Assembly: GCA_020746875.1 (NCBI GenBank)
Contig: JAGTJL010000011.1
Span: forward strand, 1,240,001 to 1,304,000
DNA length: 64,000 nt
Source: Rhexocercosporidium sp. MPI-PUGE-AT-0058
Lineage: Eukaryota > Ascomycota > Leotiomycetes > Helotiales
Direction of reading: 5' to 3'
Program-made: the position numbers and the translations under genes
Shown here: piece by piece, positions 44,103-55,105 of the stretch
Layout of the letters: each line of letters starts with the position of its first letter
How positions within the stretch are numbered: the first letter of the stretch is position 1
Notes under the pieces: generated by a model
What the model was told of the DNA's origin: nothing
The model's database searches: none
What the model saw: only the letters and a program-made list of their open reading frames with translations

Positions 44103-45653
44103 ATGCCTTATCAAGCTGAGCCAAGCATAGATCCCGTATGGCGACGCAACACTTTGCGGCAAGCCGAACTATGGATACGCAAATGCCTCAAACACCACAA
44201 GGAGTGCAGAGACCACGGGCATGGAATAGGGCTCCCAACTCGTGTGATTGATGTTGGTCCTTCAGATGGAAGCAAAGATCCACGTCTATATATTCCAGCA
44301 AAATCGACCGCCGTCGAAGATGATCAGGAGCTTAAGGTCGACCCCTCTTACGGCCAAATGTCATGGGAACAACTCGTCAGGAACGAGGGCCCATCTGCAG
44401 AATTTCGATATGTGTCTCTTAGCTACTGCTGGGGAGAGAAGCAGAACTTTGTTACGACACTTGAGAATCTGGAGAGTTTGAAAGCCGGCATACCATGGGA
44501 CAGTCTTCCTCAGACTATGAAAGGCGCAATTTCAATTACTCGAGGACTTGGCATTCGTTACCTCTGGATTGACGCATTATGCATCGTTCAAGATTCTCTA
44601 GAGGACTGGACAAACGAGTCCGTGAAGATGGCTGACGTTTATGGAGGAGCTTTCCTGACGTTATCAGCAGCACATGGTGCAAGTGTTCACGATGGCCTCC
44701 CTCGACTACCAGGGACTGAGAAACATAGGTTTCCTTTGCAGAAAGATCCCCTGTATAGCCGCGCTTGGGCATTGCAGGAACGAATATTGTCGACACGGAT
44801 TCTCATATTCGGAAGCGACCAGATGTATTGGGAATGTCACTGCAGTCGCGAAGGTGAAGATGGCAAAACACTTCCAAAAACAATATCTTACAGATTGCCG
44901 CTCAAACCAACACTCCAAGACTGGAATTTTGTTGTCATGGACTACTCGTCGCGTTGTTTGACCAACGAAACGGATAAGCTTCCAGCATTGTCAGGGCTAG
45001 CTGACGTATTTCATCGAGCAACGAACTATACTTACATTGCTGGACTTTGGAGGGAGACGCTGCTCAAAGATTTGCTCTGGAAACAGCAATGGATGCTGTA
45101 TGGTAATCAGGTTGAGCCTGGGCTTCCTTCTCAGTACAGAGCACCCTCGTGGTCCTGGGCTTCCATTGATGGCAACGTCAGATGGGGTTCATCTTCCGGA
45201 GAGTTGTTGACGGTTACGACGGTCGTGGGTACTTGTGTTGATCCATGCCATGGTATCTCTGGAGCTCCAATCGGAGACTGGATCTGTCTACGTGGTCCCC
45301 TTTTGGAAGGCAAAATTAAAGGAGACAAAATCTCTTTCAAGGGCGGTGGCAATTCTGCCCATTTTCTCGACCCAGATACCTCATCGGACATTCCCATCAA
45401 TCGAGAGGATGAAGCCTCACGCGATATGCAAGATTATTCGAAAAGAAAAAATGTATGGTCACTTCTTATCGGTACGAGGTACCGTAAAGATTATCTTGAA
45501 GGCTACGGTCTCATTTTAGTGCCGAGTGGGAATCCTACAGACCGGGTCTTTCGACGAATTGGTTACTTCATAACACTAGGTCCGAAGGGAGAAAAGCCGA
45601 TATGGAAGTCTGTATTTGACGAGTGTGATGACTTGACAATATTTATCATCTGA
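44103..45653 (+). CDS. HET-domain (heterokaryon incompatibility) protein, 516 aa, intact
   Basis: Single exon from ATG 44103. The HET domain occupies about residues 95-260 with all its blocks: YVSLSYCWG, then GIRYLWIDALCIVQDSLEDW (about 152-171), ES.KMADVYGGAFLTLSAA, and RAWALQERILSTRILIF (about 222-238). Downstream are the usual HET-protein extras YIAGLWRETLLKDLLW and RAPSWSWASID. HET domains, related to TIR, trigger cell death when incompatible nuclei meet, or act as outputs of NLR receptors. Many HET proteins begin with a CxxC/CRLC zinc-like segment. That is absent here, so either the protein is a short form or the start is further upstream. A broken paralogue follows 1.2 kb downstream on the same strand. 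Confidence 0.88.
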   Translation: MPYQAEPSIDPVWRRNTLRQAELWIRKCLKHHKECRDHGHGIGLPTRVIDVGPSDGSKDPRLYIPAKSTAVEDDQELKVDPSYGQMSWEQLVRNEGPSAEFRYVSLSYCWGEKQNFVTTLENLESLKAGIPWDSLPQTMKGAISITRGLGIRYLWIDALCIVQDSLEDWTNESVKMADVYGGAFLTLSAAHGASVHDGLPRLPGTEKHRFPLQKDPLYSRAWALQERILSTRILIFGSDQMYWECHCSREGEDGKTLPKTISYRLPLKPTLQDWNFVVMDYSSRCLTNETDKLPALSGLADVFHRATNYTYIAGLWRETLLKDLLWKQQWMLYGNQVEPGLPSQYRAPSWSWASIDGNVRWGSSSGELLTVTTVVGTCVDPCHGISGAPIGDWICLRGPLLEGKIKGDKISFKGGGNSAHFLDPDTSSDIPINREDEASRDMQDYSKRKNVWSLLIGTRYRKDYLEGYGLILVPSGNPTDRVFRRIGYFITLGPKGEKPIWKSVFDECDDLTIFII

Positions 45654-46062
45654 TCGTTGATAAATGAAGACTTCAAATGCAAGTACATCGTCTACCACCT
45701 GATGGGACAATCCTAACTTCTCATCTGAAGCAAACTTCGCGCTTCTGGGCATCGCACCGAAACAGCACTTCGTCATCGTCATCGTCATCGTCATCGACAG
45801 TATCTATTACTAAAACTACTCCATCATTCGCTTCTCTCTCTCTGGCCTACATCATGCTCGTTAAGTGGGGAGTTTCCCACCGGGGCACGACTGCAAGGTT
45901 CAATGTCTCCGTACAAACACACTTTCCAGTAACCCCAGGGCGCTCAAATACATGGCACATCAACTGATAGATTATTTCTGTCCATTTTCGACACAAGTTT
46001 ACAGGGGGGTGCCTGGGTAAGACAAGCTCAATCTCTCAGACCCCATCCCTTTTCTTTCAGTA
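45654..46062. other. Intergenic DNA with a (TCGTCA)n microsatellite
   Basis: Four to five TCGTCA units at about 45770-45796 create a poly-Ser open frame (45677-45967) that I do not accept as a gene. No other feature is seen. Confidence 0.5.
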
Positions 46063-46405
46063 TGTCAAATGAATAGAATAGAATATAATAACACGTGACT
46101 ATTCTATTCTATTCAATGAAATCAGCTCTTATTATATTCTATTTAACTAATATTAGTAATTATTCTATTAAGTAAAGCTAGTATTAAAAAAAGAAAAATT
46201 GGCTATTTATTACGTATAAACTTATTTAATAAGACTTTTTTATTAGAGTTTTAAGCTTAATGTTACTTTATTTCTTTTCTAAAAATAGAGTTGAATAGTT
46301 GAATAGTTGAATAGTTGAATAGCTAATTAACTAAATAAAATAAACTATTCTATTCTATTTAACTAAATAAAAATTTGGTTAATTAGTTTGAATAATTCTT
46401 TGACA
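46063..46405. mobile_element. Candidate AT-rich MITE-like element (about 343 bp)
   Basis: Short terminal inverted repeats TGTCAAA...TTTGACA bound an AT-rich insert within normal DNA. Inside are a perfect 16-bp inverted repeat (46070-46085 with 46100-46115, TGAATAGAATAGAATA), four tandem TTGAATAG units (46291-46322), and more GAATAG motifs on both strands. No coding capacity. The borders are tentative because no target duplication is obvious. Confidence 0.4.
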
Positions 46406-46835
46406 CGCTGTTTTCTTTCCATGCCCCCAAATCACTCTCAGTCTCCTAACTTGGTAATATCCAGACGATTTGGCCGTACTTTGAAAAATTCATGTTCATA
46501 CTGCTTGTAGCGACAATAAACAAACTTCAAGATGTGTGTCGGTTGCTGCACAAATCCCGTCAATGAATAGTCTGACCAGAGAGTCGTTTGCACGGAAGTT
46601 CAAGGGCCACCCTCTGATGAGGTGCTATCACCCCCTGTGAATGTAGCAGCCTATGGGGGAGGACAAACCCCGCATGCAGGAAAATCAAGGCTACATGTGA
46701 TATCAGCGACAAGGCTTTTCGACATTGGATCTGATGAATCCATGGCCCGATCGTCTCACAACACACCAGATCTCATCGTTAGAGAGATCGACCATCGTTC
46801 GAAGGGTGATAATCGGACGATATTGTAGACGTAAA
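46406..46835. other. Intergenic DNA upstream of the second HET gene
   Basis: Normal composition; no supported gene. Probably contains the former promoter of the HET relic. Confidence 0.4.
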
Positions 46836-48554
46836 ATGGCCTCTAGCGTTCCCCAAGTGATGGCTACCTCTCCACTCTGCGCAACTTGCACAGCAGTATT
46901 CTCAAGCAAGTCTCGACCTATTCCGCTACGCTATCACAAATCATTCTTGGGTACAATTCTAAGCAATTATTACTGCTTGAATCGACAGCACACTCCTTTG
47001 AGGACGGTACCTCGAGTGGTTGTCGTCTCTGCAAGCTGTGGCTGTCCCTGGATGTTCATTGGAATTTCTACGTGGCACCTATGAAAGAGAACAAGACTCT
47101 CTCCGAGTAGAACAAGTACATCCTCATATTCTCCCTCGTAATAAAAGAGGACAATTATCCTCAGCTGATGATCGCCTTGGCTGGGGGACCACGTAAGATC
47201 AGTCCAAGAACCATGTGGGCGATACAGCTAATTCCAGACGGGGGCGAGTTAAGTACTCGGCGGGACCTGAATTGGAGAACATGCCAGCTAATTGTGTGAT
47301 AAACGTGTGGTAGAGAAGTATCAGCTTGAGCTTGGCACTTGGACGGGCTCGAACTCAAGCTTGAATATCGTGAAAGAATGGATGCAAAAGTGCAATGCGG
47401 GTCATGAAAAATGCCACTCGTACAAACAACAAGTAAAATCAAACGAAAGTCCATCTCGCCTTCTCTCACTAGGTTCAGCGACCTCTCTACACTTATGTAT
47501 TTGCGACGAGAATCTAGGAGATGTGCAATATGCCTCTTTGAGCCATTGCTGGGGAAACAGCATGCCTCTGAAGTTCATGACTTCAAGTGTAGAAGTCATG
47601 AAGAAACACATCTCCCAAGAAATCTTACCCCCGAATTTCCGTGACGCTGTTGAAGTGTGCAGAAAATTAGGCTTGCAATACCTCTGGGTCGACTCCCTGT
47701 GCATCATCCAAGACTCGGCTGAAGACTGGTAGAATGAATCTGGTCGAATGCACTCAGTGTACTCCAACGCACCGCTAAATATTTGTGGCACCGCCGGAAA
47801 TCCAAAGGGATTGTTTATCCAGCGAAAGAATGAGCACATACATACTGGTCCAATAAAAATTGAATGGGATGTTCTACGTGGAGGCATCTATTTCTGTATG
47901 ATACAAAGTGTCTGGCATCTAGAGGTCTATTCCAGTCGGTTGAATTCACGTGGCTGGGTACTTCAGGAGCGTCTTCTGTCTCAGCGAAATTTGCATTTTG
48001 AGGAAAATCAACTTTACTGGGAGTGTCAGCAACAGACCGCTTGTGAGCTCACACCTGATGAATTTTACGGCGGTATGCACCCAGCGTCTCATACCCAGAA
48101 GGTGTTGGGTTCGGAGCATGGAGAAGCAATGAGAGATGATACAGAGACTGGCGAAAACAACGCTTTGAGTGCGTGCGCGACTTGGAATATGATAGTTGAG
48201 ACGTATTGCTCGTCCAAATTAACGTTTGGAACGGACAAGTTGGTCGCCATTTCTACGCTGGCAAGGCACTGTCAGACACACCTAGGCCTTGAAGGTGAGT
48301 ACTTAGCCGGGCTTTGGAGTAGCTACTTGGGGTATCAGCTGTTGTGGGAGACGCATCCTTACTCCCATGGCAAAAGACAACAAGGTTACCGGGCTCCCAC
48401 GTGGTCCTGGGCATCGATTGACGGTGCAGTCTATGAATCTTGCAGGATTGCCTATGGAGACGAGCGTGATATCATGATCCAAGTCAAAGGATGGAAGATT
48501 GATCTAGCTTCGAAGGATAGATATGGTGTAGTTTCGGCTGGGTATATCACCTAG
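46836..48554 (+). pseudogene. Second HET-domain gene, inactivated (in-frame stop and disrupted N-terminus)
   Basis: ATG 46836 opens an N-terminal segment with CATCTAVFSS, followed in another frame by GTSSGCRLCKLWL (about 47003-47043): the CxxC and CRLC pair typical of HET proteins, so a frameshift or unspliced intron lies between. From 47292 one frame carries the HET domain (YASLSHCWG, GLQYLWVDSLCIIQDS, then EDW) and stops at TAG 47730-47732, exactly where family members have EDWQxES. The same frame then continues for 270 codons with NESGRMHSVYSNAPLNICG, RGWVLQERLLSQR, YLAGLWSSYLGYQLLW and APTWSWASIDGAV. A CAG to TAG change is the minimal lesion. The 3' end touches the converging zinc-finger/RBR relic. 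Confidence 0.8.
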
Positions 48555-49936
48555 CCGGCCGACTTGCGAAAGTGGTGATTTGCGCAGACACGACTAGTCG
48601 GCGCCATCCTGAGTATAATTTGAAGGTTGACCTTGATTGTTTTATCCCCACGAAGGGGGAATTCCTTCCAGAGCCTGCTTACTTTGTTGATTCTGCTCTT
48701 CAAGATGGAATATACTTTTGTGGGAATTTTGATTTTGGCTGACTGAACCAGTGTTAGGGTGAGTTTGCCGTCTCCCAGGATGTCGAATTGTTTGTTATTC
48801 AACGAGCATGCCGACCTGGCGTCGGCTTCATCTTGAAACCAGGCCGTAGCTTTTACCCGTTTGCCTTTCAACGTAGGCGCAAGATAGAAGTTCTCGAGCG
48901 GGCCATGCTTCTCCAATTGCGACCGAACATCAATGCTGACTTCCGCTTCGGACGCTCGGTAACTGATCGGTCCTAGTTCAACGTGTCGTGGTTTGTCTTG
49001 CGGAGAGATGATAGCTCGTTCGATATCTTTGGATGTCGCATGGCTTGGCACATCGCTCAATATGATAGTCCAGGCTACAGGATTGTGCGAGGAGCCACTT
49101 CGACTCCCTCGACTGGAACTTCGCTTTCCAGTGGATGATCTGACGAGTTGACCTAAGCATTTATATCTACCTTCATTGAACTTTTGTGCCACCCTGTTTG
49201 CTATATCACCATTGCCAAAATTAACCCACGCCCTTCGAGTTGCTTTGTGCCAAGATAAATAGACCTTTCTGCAATTTGTCCCCTTGGTATCAAGGGGCAT
49301 TGGTGTTGCGCTGAGGGTAGACTTCTGCTCCTTGAGCCTGGTGCTCAGCTCCCTGGCAAATAAAGGGTCTTCCACTTTCACCATAGCCTTGGTCTCCGAA
49401 AACGCAGCATGTCCAGGGATGCGAATACAATTGACGTTCAAGTCAAAACCCAAGGCTCGAAAGATCTCGACTGTTGCTGCGGGTGTAGTTCCTGGGGGAA
49501 AGCCTGTAATGCATGCAAGGGAGAAGTCTGCCGGCAGAGACACTTTGATAACATGACCGAATTCATTGAAATAGACTGATGCTCCTGAAAGATTTCGAAC
49601 AAAATCGTCATCGTGATCTTGGTCCTGTTTATTATATCAATACGAATTTCAAGACAAGTGAAAGGAAGAATTGTTTGCCTTCTCTTCGTTCATTTCAAAG
49701 TCCTGGTTAGTGCTCATATCCACTTCAGGGCCATCTTCAACTTGCAGATATGGGCAAGAGCCGTTTTGACAACCTCCAGGGCGCGAGAGAAATCTGCACA
49801 GAACTTTTGCGCGGGAGTCTGAAGCCGCTTCAGGAGAGCTTATGATATCCTCATGAATGAATTTGCAAGAGCCTCCGTTTCGACAGGATCCCTGAGCAAA
49901 GAACTTGCACGTTATCATCTTGTTCAGCGCCATCAT
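48551..49936 (-). pseudogene. CCCH zinc-finger / RBR-type E3 ligase-like gene, truncated and interrupted
   Basis: ATG 49936 or 49933 starts two CCCH fingers (CKFFAQGSCRNGGSCKFIH and CRFLSRPGGCQNGSCPYLQ). Downstream in the same frame come DDDFVRNLSGASVYF, then VSLPADFSLACITGFPPGTT, KVYLSWHKATRRAWVNFGNG, WTIILSDVPSHATSKDIERA and WFQDEADARSACSLNN (RRM-like units). This order matches a large fungal family whose C-terminal half is a RING-IBR-RING ubiquitin ligase. Here the text leaves the family after SRLWKE and ends at 48551, so the RBR half is gone. Two TGA codons (first at 49649-49651) interrupt the frame between fingers and RRMs; they could be CGA to TGA changes or mark a very short intron. 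It converges on the HET relic with a 4-bp overlap. Confidence 0.65.
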
Positions 49937-50581
49937 GTCATGGGTTAGGAGGGCTGGAAGGTCGAGCCCGTGTTCAAAGCCCGGAAGGTGCTGTTAGGCA
50001 GAAGTTGTAAATAACATCGAGGTGTTCACTGCATCGCAGGCGGCTCCACGGAGAGCTAACTGCTGCCCACTCGGGTCGTCCATCACGAACCGAGCCGTAC
50101 AAACTTGGCACGAACCAACACCCTTAGTTATCCTCCACATCGTAATCACTCCGCTTTAGATTGATTCGTTTGGATGGAATCTGGGAGGAAGTACAGACTG
50201 GTCTTTGCCAGTTCTGCTCACCGAGTTGCGCCCCTGCAGGTTGCCAACTTCGCCTTACAGATTGAGCGGTTTCTATTGGTTGAAAATGGCCTGCTGGACT
50301 TGCCCGTGTGCCGTACCTTACTAATAGGAATTTTGCATGTGCTCTGTAGATTTATCTACCTAAGAAGCCTTGCGTGGACCAGGCGCTGGCTTGTAACTCT
50401 ATCGCACCGGATGAGGGGGATAAAGCTCCCTATCGTCCATCATTTCCATCGAGCAAAGAAGTAGAAGACATACCATCAACTATATCCACACAATCGCTGC
50501 CACTTTCAAACAGTCTTGCACAGAACACAGTCAATGTAACATAATATACCGACAATTACTACACCACCCTCTCTGCCCACC
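49937..50581. other. Intergenic DNA
   Basis: A 96-codon frame at 50174-50464 (+) is hydrophobic/basic without family text; not accepted. No other gene is seen. Confidence 0.4.
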
Positions 50582-50752
50582 ATGGACGATCGCATTTCTA
50601 GCCAGGCTCGCAAAGAGGTCAACGACAAGATCGCTCAGCTAAGTCCATCCAAAGAGAAGCATGAGCAGAACAAGCGTGACAAGGAGCAGTGTGAGAAGAA
50701 ACAGCCCGAGAGAGGTACTGTATGTTCCCCACTAGGCTCTTCAGAACCCTGA
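50582..50752 (+). CDS. Doubtful short charged ORF, 56 aa
   Basis: ATG 50582 has the best start context of the area (CCCACCATGGACG). The text is a Lys/Glu/Gln-rich helix (MDDRISSQARKEVNDKIAQL, then KEKHEQNKRDKEQCEKK) ending at TGA 50750. It may be a genuine small protein, a first exon, or the remaining front of a dead gene. Family not recognised. Confidence 0.2.
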   Translation: MDDRISSQARKEVNDKIAQLSPSKEKHEQNKRDKEQCEKKQPERGTVCSPLGSSEP

Positions 50753-51384
50753 GAACCGAGATACTGGCGACTATCTTCAAAAAGTAGGGTGGCGGTAGCA
50801 CGAGTACTAGCTAGACATCAAAGACTCAAGAACCACAGCCGAACTTTGATGCACGCATGGAAGAAGTCATTATCGCTCATCCGTAAGATGCAATTGCGTC
50901 TTGTAGTTCGCTTGATAAAAGAAGCTGGCTCAGAAAGGTGCTTGGTAATATATATTTCCCAAATTTCCTTGGCTGACCGAATTTGACTTCAACCTGGGGG
51001 TAAGATTACTTTCATAAGGCTGAGGCAGCAGTCGCTCCTGTTGAGACACCACGCAATCTCTACCTGTAGCTAGCTATATTAAAAGAGAAAAGAAAGAAAT
51101 AATTGTATGCGGCATCCTCGTCTTGGTCAATAGACTGCTCAATACCTGTCATTTTTTAAACATTATTTCTCTCAATCTCATCCACCTCTAATCCATTCTT
51201 TTGACGATTGAAAGTGCATTGCATGCAGGTATGTCGTGGCGATATAGTAACGCGTCCTAAACTTTCCTCTGCTGGACGGCAATAGGCGGGTCCAACCGCC
51301 CCCAAAGTCCCGTTGCGCCGTCATCCACATGCACACGTCCATCTCATCGTCTCGACCACTTCTAAGTCATTATACGCTAGAATC
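50753..51384. other. Intergenic DNA
   Basis: No supported gene. Confidence 0.4.
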
Positions 51385-52884
51385 ATGGAATACGACGAGC
51401 GCCTCGACCTTATACACGAAGTGCAGTTATCCTCTTGGGTCAAGAAGGTCCACTAGGTGCGTGGGAGTGGGGAACTTGCGACATGGGTTTCGACCTTTCA
51501 CCTAAATCAGCTTCCCTATCGAGCAGACGGCAACATCAAGTTCATCCACAGCGGCTACAATCTGGGCCAGAAGCTAATCTTTAGCGATATGACCACCTAG
51601 TTAGTCCGTTTCGCTCAGGTCGGCTCTGTCTGCGATATGTTGGCTGATGAGAAGGTCGCTATGGAGGTAGAAACGCTGAGTCGTATCCACGAGGAGACTG
51701 ACATCCCCGTTCCAAGGACTCATGGCTGGGGTCTTGCTAAACATAACCCCCTTGGTCTGGGCCCTTTTATCGTCATGGATTTCATCGAAGGCGTCAGTCT
51801 CGAAAGCATCCTTAAGGAAAAGGCCGACAAGAGACTTATGAGAGGAGATATTAGCGACAGCGACATCGAGTACATCTATAGGCAGTTTGCTCAGGTTCCG
51901 CTCAAACTCTTTCAGCTCGACTTTGATTATATTAGCAACCTCCCAACACCGACAACGGGCTTCCAGGCGCCCGTTCGCCCGCTGACCTTTAAGGTTTATG
52001 ATATCATTCAGCTGGGAGGAGTGAACACTTTCGGTACGTGCCGAGGCTCCCTTATAGTTCCATAGGTCTTCCACTGACCTGTATCTAGGTGACCGAAGCA
52101 AAGGGTTTGCGTCGACAACTGAGTATTTCCTATACGTCTTCAACCAGGATTGGGAACAGCTTATTCAGCAGTCGAACTGTGTTGCAGGTGAATATGATGC
52201 CAGGGCGAAGCTGTCCTCATTCAAAGCCTTACGCGCCCTGAGACCCGACTTCGTCCGGAAAGACTATGATAGGGGCCCGTTCAAGCTCCTCTGCGATGAT
52301 TTTGGCCTGGCGAACATGATCGTCAGAAGCAAGGATGATCTGACCATTGTCGGGGTGGTGGACCTTGAGTGGTCATATGCCGGTCCTGCTCAGCTCTTTG
52401 ACTCTGCTCCATGGTGGCTTCTTCAATCGTGATTGACTCTCTACGACGCCGAGTTCAAGAGAGAGTCAGCCCAGTCAGCCGCGATTCTCAATCGATACCT
52501 CAGATACCTGGAGATCTTCAAGCGAGTCCTGAAGAGGAGGAGGAACAGCTGCCGGGACGCCAGTCCAAGAAACTTTCTTCGCTGGTGGAGTGGTCTCAGG
52601 CCTCAGGCGCCATGTGGTTTCACATACTTCTGCAAACTGGCTTCAACTATGTTAGCAGTATTCCTTTTGCACAGTTAAGGAAGCACATCGGGACCCAGAA
52701 GTGGGAGAAAGTCCGGAACGGATTCCTCGGCACCAAAGCAATCAATGCTCTAGTGACGAAGAAGACGGTCCAGCTAGACCAGTATAATGAAGCCTTGGAG
52801 CAGATACGGAATCTCAAGTATAGAGTGGACAATGGAGATACAACGGAGGAGGATTTTATCAAGGCTATTGCTGCACATTGCTAA
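51385..52884 (+). pseudogene. APH-type phosphotransferase/kinase-like gene, inactivated
   Basis: ATG 51385 opens a frame of the fungal phosphotransferase (APH, PF01636-type) family. It reads EVETLSRIHEETDIPVPRTH, LGPFIVMDFIEGVSLE, then after a clean 55-nt intron (52034-52088, GTACGT...CTGACCTGTATCTAG) GPFKLLCDDFGLANMIV (catalytic-loop region), VGVVDLEWSYAGPAQLF and APWWLLQS. Lesions: TAG at 51454 (VH*VRG), TAG at 51598 (TT*LVRF, probably from TGG), TGA at 52430 (LLQS*LTLYDAEF), and a one-base frame change near 52530 after which the other frame reads on to TAA 52884 (QLPGRQSKKL to KAIAAHC). Composition is normal. The canonical catalytic His/Asp of APH (HGDxxxxN) reads CDDFGLAN, a variant common in these fungal members. 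Confidence 0.75.
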
Positions 52885-53881
52885 TAATCAACGCCTGCCC
52901 CTCTTTACGCTGACGGGTAACTACATGTTAAAGGTCGAGCTTCTTTCGGATCAGCTTTCAGTTTCAACGAACCTCAATATACGGCTGGGACGAGGAGCAA
53001 GAGGAACAGGCGCTTTGGAGCGCAGTTGCCTTCCGTTTGTGCTGGCCGCCTTTGTAATTGCTCTCTTGACCGTATTGTATCTTTTTTAAAGAGCAATCCT
53101 TGGTGCGATTCATGAGACGAGCAAATCCTAGTTTGTCCAGCGATGCTGCTCCAGCTTGGCCGCTAATTCTTCTTCATTATTACTCAACAGAGACTCTTTG
53201 TAGAAGAACCTTCGGGTGAACCTACAATAGGAGCAGGTACAGTCGAGGGAAGTGGGTTCAAGGCGAGGAAGATAGGGATCAGTTGCATGGGCCAAACACC
53301 TCAAAAGAAGATGAGTTTGACATTGGAAGGAGACATAAGGCGCAACGTCTTTACGGAAACAGTCCGTGTGTTATAAAATGATACATCTATGAACGCAGCT
53401 TATTCACTTCTATGTTATTATTGTATTGTGCAGCTCTAAACCCTTTGTCGTAATGCTGATGTTCAAGGATATCTACTTTTATGGGGATCTCTTCTGGCTC
53501 CCTCTGTATAGCGAGTTTCAGCGCAAATTATAAGTTAAGGAACAAAGACTCGATATCTGAGGTGACAGAGGAGAAGTAACTTGGTAGCAAGACTCAAGAG
53601 ATTGCATAGTATTGACTCACTACAGAGAATACAAATGGTACGGTAAGTAATTGGGTACAGACGGGACCACAAATTCCAATAACATCATACCGTACTATCA
53701 CGGCCTCCAAGCCTCGAACATTACATCAAACACTAGAAAATACTGGCAGTCAATTCACAAACATGACGGAGTCCTAAGCCAGAATACGTGAAGGAGCAGC
53801 GGGAGACATGTAAAAAAAAAAAACACCCACACACATCATCACATCCTAACGAATACGGTAGGTTCATAGAAATACTAACCT
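52885..53881. other. Intergenic DNA
   Basis: Normal composition. The 100-codon frame 52787-53089 is mostly a shadow of the kinase relic. A run of A at about 53813-53823 and an ACACACAC stretch precede the zinc-finger gene's 3' end. No gene is supported. Confidence 0.5.
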
Positions 53882-55105
53882 CTACTTCAACAATTTCAGC
53901 CCACTAAATCCCATACTCTTCATCTCCTCCTGCACATACTCTACCATGCGCCTAAAGGTTACCTTCCCTCCATCACAAGCACCACTCTCAAGATGCTGTG
54001 CCAGCGCACTGACAGTCGAGAATTGCCTAACAGCCTTTTTACTACTCCCTTTATCTATCATCAAGGCACGGGGGCAATGGAATGAGATATCCTCGGCCAC
54101 TGATAAGGTTAGGGGACTTGCTGGCTGAGTGTGGACGCGTGACGACAGATGTTGCTGAAGTGCACTGGGCTTGAATGTACGAGTACGCGACGGCGGGCAA
54201 AGGGGGCATTTTTGAGGCCTACTCCGAGTGCGAGGTTGGAGGGTAAGTATGGAGTGGAAGTTCGTGCTGGTTGAGAGAGTGGAAGTGGGTGTGAGGATCG
54301 CAGAGGGTGGATAGGAGTCGAGGAATTCGGTCGAGGTCGGGGTGAGTATCGGACTCCGAAACTGGGATGTTGAAGTCGCAGACGGGTTATCCTCTAGCAG
54401 CCACTGTGCCGTGATTCCTCCCGATGTTATGATCTGCCCCGTATCATTTGCTGCAATAGCCGCATTCAGTTTCGTTTTCGTGATACCTGATTTACATTTC
54501 CCAGACTCCAAGTGGTGCAACTGCGCCGAGGGGCAATTGAACTGCTTCTTGCACTCCGTATGGGCTACACACTTAATATTGCTCAGCGGAACATGTCGCA
54601 CCGACGTTAGATGCTGTTCCAGAGCATTCCGATTCTTGAAAGACCTTTTACAATTCTTACACTTCGTTTCCTGATTGCCCTCCTCTTGTTGGTTTTGTTT
54701 CTTCTTGTTGCCTCTCTTCCCCGGTCTGTGTGCCTTACTACAACGAAGATGATCGGCAAGTGCATTTTCATTTTTGAAATCGCGCTCGCAATCGCAGCAC
54801 CGAAATTGTGTCGCGGATGCTGCTGGCGTCTTCACTGGGATAGGGGCATGTGATTGCATGTGTAGTGCGTGCAACGGTCTCGTAGGAGAGAGGATGCCGC
54901 AGTCGTAGCAGTAGGCATGCAGGCTGTCTCGCTGGTGGGCTTCGAGGGATAGTTTCTGCCCGAAGCGTCGCCTACACTCAGGACAGGGGTATTTATCGAC
55001 GGCAGCTAGGCGACCTTCGAGGAGCGATTCATAGCTGTCGGAGGGATTGGAGCGGGGGCAGGGGCAATGCTTGGATGATTTTTGGTGTTGGATCAGAGAG
55101 GGCAT
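53882..55105 (-). CDS. C2H2 zinc-finger protein, 407 aa
   Basis: Single exon from ATG 55105. C2H2-type fingers, in order: YPCPECRRRFGQKLSLEAHQ with its two His (about residues 38-64), FRCCDCERDFKNENALADHL (about 101-126), TKCKNCKRSFKNRNALEQHL (about 147-171), a CVAHTECKKQFN...HH...GKC unit (about 178-204), and QKCPLCPPSRTRTFKPSALQ (about 300-326). A last half-unit FSTVSALAQHLESGACDGG and the helix VEYVQEEMKSMGFSGLKLL end the protein. A basic linker (KRGNKKKQNQQ) lies between fingers 2 and 3, and a Ser/Thr/Pro-rich spacer separates fingers 4 and 5. This arrangement is a recurrent fungal family of unknown target; DNA or RNA binding is inferred. No lesions. Confidence 0.8.
   Translation of the reverse strand: MPSLIQHQKSSKHCPCPRSNPSDSYESLLEGRLAAVDKYPCPECRRRFGQKLSLEAHQRDSLHAYCYDCGILSPTRPLHALHMQSHAPIPVKTPAASATQFRCCDCERDFKNENALADHLRCSKAHRPGKRGNKKKQNQQEEGNQETKCKNCKRSFKNRNALEQHLTSVRHVPLSNIKCVAHTECKKQFNCPSAQLHHLESGKCKSGITKTKLNAAIAANDTGQIITSGGITAQWLLEDNPSATSTSQFRSPILTPTSTEFLDSYPPSAILTPTSTLSTSTNFHSILTLQPRTRSRPQKCPLCPPSRTRTFKPSALQQHLSSRVHTQPASPLTLSVAEDISFHCPRALMIDKGSSKKAVRQFSTVSALAQHLESGACDGGKVTFRRMVEYVQEEMKSMGFSGLKLLK

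Noticed and set aside
45677..45967. 96-codon open frame with a poly-Ser run
   Set aside because: The poly-Ser comes from a TCGTCA microsatellite; no other support.
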